Origin: Paenarthrobacter nitroguajacolicus
GTDB taxonomy: Bacteria; Actinomycetota; Actinomycetes; Actinomycetales; Micrococcaceae
DNA: 36,248 bases
Reading direction: 5' to 3'
Assembly: GCF_029952445.1 (NCBI RefSeq)
Contig: NZ_JAQPPK010000038.1
Location: forward strand, 1-36,248
Part shown: piece after piece, positions 32,493-36,248 of the stretch
How the letters are laid out: every line of letters begins with the position of its first letter
Numbering within the stretch: the stretch's first letter is position 1
Made by a program: the position numbers and the translations under genes
Notes under the pieces: generated by a model
The model's database searches: none
What the model was told of the DNA's origin: nothing
Seen by the model: only the letters and a program-made list of their open reading frames with translations

Positions 32493-33620
32493 CTATCCGG
32501 CGTTCGTCGCCCGGCCCGTGCTCGAAGCTGGAGCCGACGTTGGCAGCGGTGGCAACTCCCCGGCGTCGAGCTTGAGTCCCGGGAGCGCCGGAAGGGTGGC
32601 GCCCCAGGCAATGCTCCTGCGGGCCGCGGACAGGAGGCCGTCCACCGCCCACTGCCGGGTTTCATCCGTGGACAACGCCACGAGGTCCCCGTATCCGGGC
32701 AAAGCGGACGTTTCCAGGGCGCCCAAGGCCGCAGCAGGATCCTGCGCGAAGAGCGTCGGAAGCTGATAGCCGGCCGTCGTAGCGGGCACGTCGCCGCAGT
32801 TGGCGCGGGTCAGCGCTTCAGCCTGTCGGAGCAGGAGCAAATGCGCTTGCAAGTCCTTTGCAGCGGCCGTGGCAACAGCATCATCAAGCCGTTTCAGGGC
32901 CACTTGGTAGGCGTACACCGCTTCCTGCTGGGAGCGGACTGCCGCGGCAAGGGCCGAATCGGTGGTGGCCGATGAAGGGTCCGGTGTGGGGCTGACGGAG
33001 GGGCAGGCGGCTGCTGTTGGTGCGGCTGCCGGCACCGTGGTGTTGTTGGCGGGCGGCGTGTTGTTGGCCGGCGTCGTGTCCCCGGGCAACGGCAACTGCC
33101 ACGCTGCGGCCAGCGTTTCGGCGTGGACCAGCTGGGATGTTCCGACGGCGGCAAGCAGGCGGGCGATACCGCCGTCGGCTTCCCGTGCGTCAGCCAGGCG
33201 TTTCCGACCACTGCCGGACAGCTGCTCCAGCAGCGAAGCCCGGGTTGCAGTTGCGTCATCTGAGGCCTCCGTTGTTGCGGCAGCAGGGGAGGTTGATGTG
33301 GGGCGGAGGCCAGGCGCGTCGGCAGGAGCAGCCAAAGCTTGCGCATGCGTTGTCAGCAATGTCACAAGATCCGCGAGACCTTGGTTTTTGGCGTCCGGAC
33401 CCCCGGCCGTGGACAGGGCGTCAGCGGACTCCAGCAATCGCGCGGCGTCATGCGCGGCATCGGCGCGGGCGGTTTCGGTGAAGGAAACGGGCGGGGGAGT
33501 CCCGGAATCGCGCGGAATCAGCACCATTCCCGTACCTGCCACCAGAAGGGCCACCACGGCAACCAGCAGAACCCGGCCCCAAGCCCGTGTTCGTCGTTTT
33601 TCGCTTGTTCGCCCGTTCAC
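32493..33620 (-). CDS. Membrane-anchored alanine-rich protein with C-terminal DUF4439 (ferritin-like) domain
   Basis: About 375 residues. A basic N-terminus leads into one transmembrane helix (RVLLVAVVALLVAG), then an Ala-rich helical region, a Pro/Thr/Asn linker (PANNTPPANNTTVPAAAPT) and a C-terminal helical domain with QQEAVYAYQVALKRLDD and AARRSIAWGATLPALPG, which fits DUF4439. In mycobacteria two separate genes, Rv2843 and Rv2844, lie at this place beside rimP; this could be their fused form. The start is uncertain: GTG 33620 places the helix as expected, while longer starts reach 33695. It is divergent from rimP. Confidence 0.7.
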   Translation of the reverse strand: MNGRTSEKRRTRAWGRVLLVAVVALLVAGTGMVLIPRDSGTPPPVSFTETARADAAHDAARLLESADALSTAGGPDAKNQGLADLVTLLTTHAQALAAPADAPGLRPTSTSPAAATTEASDDATATRASLLEQLSGSGRKRLADAREADGGIARLLAAVGTSQLVHAETLAAAWQLPLPGDTTPANNTPPANNTTVPAAAPTAAACPSVSPTPDPSSATTDSALAAAVRSQQEAVYAYQVALKRLDDAVATAAAKDLQAHLLLLRQAEALTRANCGDVPATTAGYQLPTLFAQDPAAALGALETSALPGYGDLVALSTDETRQWAVDGLLSAARRSIAWGATLPALPGLKLDAGELPPLPTSAPASSTGRATNAG

Positions 33621-33680
33621 AACACACCATGGTGTCACGTGGGCGGGCAACTCCGTGCACCATGTTCCCGGGATAATCGT

Positions 33681-33687
33681 TAGGCTA
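33681..33687. promoter_or_regulatory. Overlapping divergent -10 elements (rimP and DUF4439 gene)
   Basis: TAGGCT on the plus strand (33681-33686) and TAGCCT on the minus strand (33687-33682) overlap by five bases in TAGGCTA. Either could serve as -10 for the genes on its side. -35 boxes are weak. Position between the divergent genes supports a shared bidirectional promoter. Confidence 0.4.
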
Positions 33688-33725
33688 GTAGTCACAACAA
33701 CATCTATCGGGAGGCGGCGGGCAAC

Positions 33726-34337
33726 GTGAGTGACTCGGAAGCCACGACTTCAACAGACCGTTCTGAATCGAACTCAACGGCCACCATCCACAACCCGGAA
33801 GAGAGCAGGCTCAAGGCGCTGCTCGAACCGGCCGTCCTTGCCAGCAGGCTCTACCTCGAGGATGTTTCCATCCACGTTGCCGGATCACACCGGACGGTCC
33901 ACGTCGTCGTGGACCTGCCCCAGGAAGAAACCGGCGGCGTCAGCCTTGACGCCATCGCGGAAGTCTCCCGTGGATTGTCCGATATTCTGGACAACGATCC
34001 CAAGGACGACGGCCGTCCCTACGACCTCGAGGTTTCCTCCCCGGGAGTCGGACGGCCGCTGACTGAGCCCCGCCACTGGCACCGGGCCCGTGGCCGGATG
34101 GTCAGGGTCAAGGTGATCCAGGGCGAGAACCTTCTGGGACGCATTTCCTCCGTCGGCGAGAACGACGTGACGCTCATCCCCGAGCATGAAGTCAAGAAGG
34201 GCATGAAGCCCAAGCAGGGCGACCCCATCACTATTCCTTTCGACAGGATCCGCCAAGGAAAAGTCGAGATTGAATTCAGCCACCTCCATGAGGCTGCGCT
34301 GGAAGACGAGCACAACGGACCTTCCGAGGAGGCCTAA
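33726..34337 (+). CDS. rimP: Ribosome maturation factor RimP
   Basis: A 203-residue protein needed for 30S subunit assembly. After a poorly conserved acidic N-terminal extension the RimP core begins at LKALLEPAVLASRLYLEDVSI, followed by DDGRPYDLEVSSPGVGRPLTEPRHWHRARGRMV, the typical signature, and an SH3-like C-terminal half. GTG 33726 has GGGAGG 12 bases upstream. The stop overlaps the nusA start as TAATG, so the two are coupled. It heads the conserved rimP-nusA-ylxR-infB operon. Confidence 0.96.
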   Translation: MSDSEATTSTDRSESNSTATIHNPEESRLKALLEPAVLASRLYLEDVSIHVAGSHRTVHVVVDLPQEETGGVSLDAIAEVSRGLSDILDNDPKDDGRPYDLEVSSPGVGRPLTEPRHWHRARGRMVRVKVIQGENLLGRISSVGENDVTLIPEHEVKKGMKPKQGDPITIPFDRIRQGKVEIEFSHLHEAALEDEHNGPSEEA

Positions 34338-35317
34338 TGGATATTGACATGAGCGCACTGAGACTCCTGGAGCGTGAGCGTGAAATCCCGCTGGATCTCC
34401 TGATTCCCACCATCGAGCAAGCGCTGTTGGTGGCGTACCACAAGACGCCCGGCGCTTTCGAAAAGGCCCGCGCGGAACTGGACCGTAAGAGCGGACACGT
34501 GACCATCTGGGCCACTGAAATCGACGACGACGGCGAGCCCATCGGCGAATTCGAGGACACCCCGGCCGGCTTTGGCCGCATTGCGGCAAGCACCGCACGC
34601 CAGATCATCCTCCAGCGTCTTCGCGACGTTGAGGACGACAACGTGCTGGGCGAGTTCAAGGGCCGTGAAGGCGAACTCGTGGCCGGAATGATCCAGCAGG
34701 GCAACAACCCTCACATGATCCAGGTCAACCTTGGATCTGTTGAGGCCTTGCTGCCCCCGCCCGAGCAGGTTCCCGGCGAGAAGTACCTGCACGGAAGCCG
34801 CCTGCGCGCTTTCGTCGTGGACGTCCACCGCGGCGCCAAAGGCCCCTCCATCACGCTTTCACGCTCACACCCCGGGCTGGTCCGGAAGCTCTTCGAAATG
34901 GAAGTTCCGGAGATTGCCGACCACTCTGTGGAGATCGTGGCGCTGGCCCGCGAAGCCGGCCACCGAACCAAGATTGCCGTGAAGACGAACACCCCGGGCG
35001 TCAACGCCAAGGGTGCCTGCATCGGTGAAATGGGTTCACGCGTCCGCGCTGTGATGACTGAGCTGAACGACGAAAAGATCGACATCGTGGACTTCAGCGA
35101 TGATCCGGCAACCTTCATCGCCAACTCGTTGTCTCCGTCGCGGGTGAATTCGGTCACAATCACCGACGAGGCCACCCGTTCGGCCCGGGTCGTAGTGCCG
35201 GACTACCAGCTGTCGCTGGCGATCGGCAAAGAAGGCCAGAACGCCCGGCTCGCAGCCAAGCTGACGGGATGGCGGATCGATATCGTTTCCGACGCCGCCC
35301 CCGCCAAGTCCGAATAG
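34337..35317 (+). CDS. nusA: Transcription termination/antitermination factor NusA
   Basis: A 326-residue NusA of the short actinobacterial form lacking the C-terminal acidic repeats of enterobacteria. Order: N-terminal polymerase-binding domain, S1 domain with FEDTPAGFGRIAASTARQII and QVNLGSVEALLPPPEQVPGE, then KH1 and KH2 with GACIGEMGSRVRAVMTEL and SLAIGKEGQNARLAAKLTGW. It modulates pausing, termination and rRNA antitermination. Its ATG shares a base with the rimP stop. A strong hairpin follows its stop codon. Confidence 0.97.
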   Translation: MDIDMSALRLLEREREIPLDLLIPTIEQALLVAYHKTPGAFEKARAELDRKSGHVTIWATEIDDDGEPIGEFEDTPAGFGRIAASTARQIILQRLRDVEDDNVLGEFKGREGELVAGMIQQGNNPHMIQVNLGSVEALLPPPEQVPGEKYLHGSRLRAFVVDVHRGAKGPSITLSRSHPGLVRKLFEMEVPEIADHSVEIVALAREAGHRTKIAVKTNTPGVNAKGACIGEMGSRVRAVMTELNDEKIDIVDFSDDPATFIANSLSPSRVNSVTITDEATRSARVVVPDYQLSLAIGKEGQNARLAAKLTGWRIDIVSDAAPAKSE

Positions 35318-35322
35318 TTCGC

Positions 35323-35346
35323 AACCGGCGGCTTCGGCCGCCGGTT
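35323..35346 (+). terminator. cUUCGg hairpin after nusA
   Basis: AACCGGCGGC and GCCGCCGGTT form a perfect 10-bp stem closed by the extra-stable C(TTCG)G tetraloop, six bases after the nusA stop. There is no T-tract, so partial termination, pausing or protection of the upstream mRNA is more likely than full termination, as ylxR and infB follow on the same strand. Confidence 0.7.
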
Positions 35347-35398
35347 CCATGCCGCGTATCCCTCGCCCTTGGTTTCAGGACTCAGGGCCCGGGGGGCT

Positions 35399-35404
35399 AG
35401 ACTG
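35399..35404 (+). promoter_or_regulatory. Possible internal promoter before ylxR
   Basis: TAGACT (35399-35404) is a good actinobacterial -10, with TTCAGG 18 bases upstream as a weak -35. It lies between the nusA hairpin and ylxR and could add transcription of ylxR-infB. The remaining gap to 35510 is GC-rich with small inverted repeats and no other recognised element. Confidence 0.35.
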
Positions 35405-35510
35405 GATGGAACCGGGCTTACGTCCGGTATCCGCGCGCCTTGGTGTGCCCCGGCTGCATGTGCAGGCCGGCACCCCGGGCGAAAGTAGCGTAAGGCAGGT
35501 TGGACACATC

Positions 35511-35852
35511 GTGGCTGAACTGCTTGAACATGGCCCGGGGCCTGTTCGCACCTGCATCGGATGCCGGAAGCAAGGCTCCCGGTCCGGGCTTGTCCGGCTC
35601 GTCGCCCAAGGCAGCGGTTCATCCGCCGTCCTCGTTGACGTTCGACGCCGGATGGCCGGCAGGGGTGCGTGGCTGCACCCCAGCGAAAAGTGCTTGGCAT
35701 TGGCGATCAAGCGTCGCGCTTTCGGAAGGGCCCTCCCGGGCGCTACTGAAACGGGCGCCGTCGAACGCTACCTGATGCCGGGTACGCCACTTGTGGAGGC
35801 TTCGGCATCCGCAGGAAAACCGTCCAAACCTGAAAGCGGGTCAGAAAACTGA
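35511..35852 (+). CDS. ylxR: YlxR family (DUF448) RNA-binding protein
   Basis: A 113-residue protein with the family marker VRTCIGCRKQGSRSGLVRLV and the following RRMAGRGAWLHPSEKCLALAIKRRAFGRAL. YlxR is a nucleoid/RNA-associated regulator encoded between nusA and infB in most Gram-positive bacteria. GTG 35511 is chosen because it lies just before the conserved core; a longer open frame to 35349 would cross the putative promoter and has no conserved features. The C-terminal 25 residues are Ala/Ser/Pro-rich. Its stop TGA overlaps an ATG (TGATG) that begins the mini-ORF series. Confidence 0.92.
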   Translation: MAELLEHGPGPVRTCIGCRKQGSRSGLVRLVAQGSGSSAVLVDVRRRMAGRGAWLHPSEKCLALAIKRRAFGRALPGATETGAVERYLMPGTPLVEASASAGKPSKPESGSEN

Positions 35853-35888
35853 TGGAAACCCGATGAGTTCCCAGCGATGAGTGCGTAA
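35852..35888 (+). other. Overlapping mini-ORF relay between ylxR and infB
   Basis: The ylxR TGA overlaps ATG at 35852, which opens METR-stop (35852-35866). Its TGA overlaps the next ATG at 35863, giving MSSQR-stop (35863-35880), whose TGA overlaps ATG 35877, giving MSA-stop (35877-35888). Two bases later comes the ATG of a 23-codon ORF. Each junction has the coupling geometry seen in real operons. It may be chance, but it may also keep ribosomes moving or measure translation ahead of infB. Confidence 0.35.
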
Positions 35889-35890
35889 CG

Positions 35891-35962
35891 ATGACAACTT
35901 TGTTGCGCTCTGCAATGGGCCTTTCAATCGCGCAAGCGGCGAAGGCCCGCAGTAAGAAGTAG
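35891..35962 (+). CDS. Short basic ORF upstream of infB (23 codons), candidate leader peptide
   Basis: ATG at 35891 to TAG at 35960-35962 encodes a 23-residue peptide that begins MTTLLRSAMGLSIAQ and ends with the basic tail AKARSKK. It has no Shine-Dalgarno of its own and would depend on re-initiation from the preceding mini-ORFs. It ends 42 bases before the infB start; a CTCGGT/ACCGAG hairpin lies in that gap. Only position and frame support it; conservation is unknown. Confidence 0.3.
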   Translation: MTTLLRSAMGLSIAQAAKARSKK

Positions 35963-36004
35963 ACGGTTCGTGCCTGGCTCGGTGCGGACCGAGACAGGAG
36001 AAAT

Positions 36005-36248
36005 GTGGCCAAGGTCCGCGTACATGAGCTCGCCAAAGAGCTCGGTATTACTTCCAAAGATGCAGTCACCAAACTGCAGGAATTGGGCGAATTCGTTCGC
36101 TCCGCCTCTTCCACCATTGAGGCCCCCGTCGTGAAGAAGCTTCGCGACGCCTACCCGGGTGCCGGCGCTGCAAAGTCAGCCGCACCCGCAGCTGCCCCGG
36201 CGGCAGCACGTCCCGCAGCATCCCGTCCGGCGGCCCCGGCTCCCGGCC
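36005..36248 (+). CDS. infB: Translation initiation factor IF-2, N-terminal part (cut by window end)
   Basis: The first 81 codons of infB. GTG 36005 is preceded by GGAG at the right distance. VAKVRVHELAKELGITSKDAVTKLQELGEFVRSASSTIE is the conserved IF-2 N-terminal domain; then begins the disordered Ala/Pro-rich linker (KSAAPAAAPAAARPAA) of actinobacterial IF-2. The GTPase domain lies beyond the window. IF-2 guides initiator tRNA to the ribosome. It closes the rimP-nusA-ylxR-infB operon. Confidence 0.97.
   Translation, partial: MAKVRVHELAKELGITSKDAVTKLQELGEFVRSASSTIEAPVVKKLRDAYPGAGAAKSAAPAAAPAAARPAASRPAAPAPG

Noticed and set aside
35318..35510. tRNA or other structured RNA gene between nusA and ylxR
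   Set aside because: No cloverleaf, T-loop GTTCRA box or CCA-type end; only the hairpin and a promoter-like element could be supported.

Overview
The window is a high-GC actinobacterial chromosome segment, most likely from an Arthrobacter- or Paenarthrobacter-type member of the Micrococcaceae. The evidence is GC-rich codon use, frequent GTG starts, the gene order dxr - site-2 protease - ispG - GNAT and rimP - nusA - ylxR - infB, and a leucine catabolic cluster with the same enzyme set as the mycobacterial Rv2498c-Rv2506 region. No tRNA, rRNA, CRISPR array, phage or IS element was seen. Both edges look like assembly edges. The first ~55 bases match an Illumina Nextera (Tn5 mosaic-end) adapter, and the last bases stop inside the Ala/Pro-rich part of infB. 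This may therefore be a whole contig.

Layout. (1) 1-518: adapter, low-complexity repeat and an unresolved truncated reading frame. (2) 519-9245: a divergent TetR regulator and a tightly coupled operon for leucine/isovalerate (and probably itaconate) breakdown: biotin-dependent acyl-CoA carboxylase beta and alpha subunits, acyl-CoA dehydrogenase, 3-oxoacid CoA-transferase A and B, MaoC-type hydratase and CitE-type lyase. (3) 9304-17868: a sugar or glycoside uptake and oxidation operon on the minus strand: solute-binding lipoprotein, two permeases, two Gfo/Idh/MocA oxidoreductases, a TIM-barrel isomerase/epimerase and a ThuA-like protein. A divergent LacI regulator faces it, and two matching palindromes lie in the shared intergenic region. 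No transport ATPase is encoded. (4) 17840-24342: an LMF1-family membrane protein, then the MEP isoprenoid genes dxr and ispG with the intramembrane protease, a YciI-like protein and a GNAT. (5) 24481-27828: a lipoprotein, an ABC exporter operon ending in its own TetR, and a small actinobacterial protein. (6) 28042-32441: proS, a TSUP permease, an APH-type kinase and a VIT1/CCC1 metal transporter. (7) 32493-36248: a membrane-anchored DUF4439 protein, then the rimP-nusA-ylxR-infB translation/transcription operon, cut off in infB.

The most informative signals are regulatory and structural: paired operator-like repeats for the leucine TetR, a matched LacI operator pair, a strong palindrome upstream of the ABC-TetR operon, two related long hairpins each between convergent genes, leaderless-type promoters at dxr and the YciI gene, and a relay of overlapping mini-ORFs between ylxR and infB. 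I did not find a clearly new multi-gene system such as a defence island. The best candidates for under-described biology are the sugar oxidation operon, the VIT1/DUF4439 pair and the hairpin family. All functional statements come from reading motifs and context; no database search was run.
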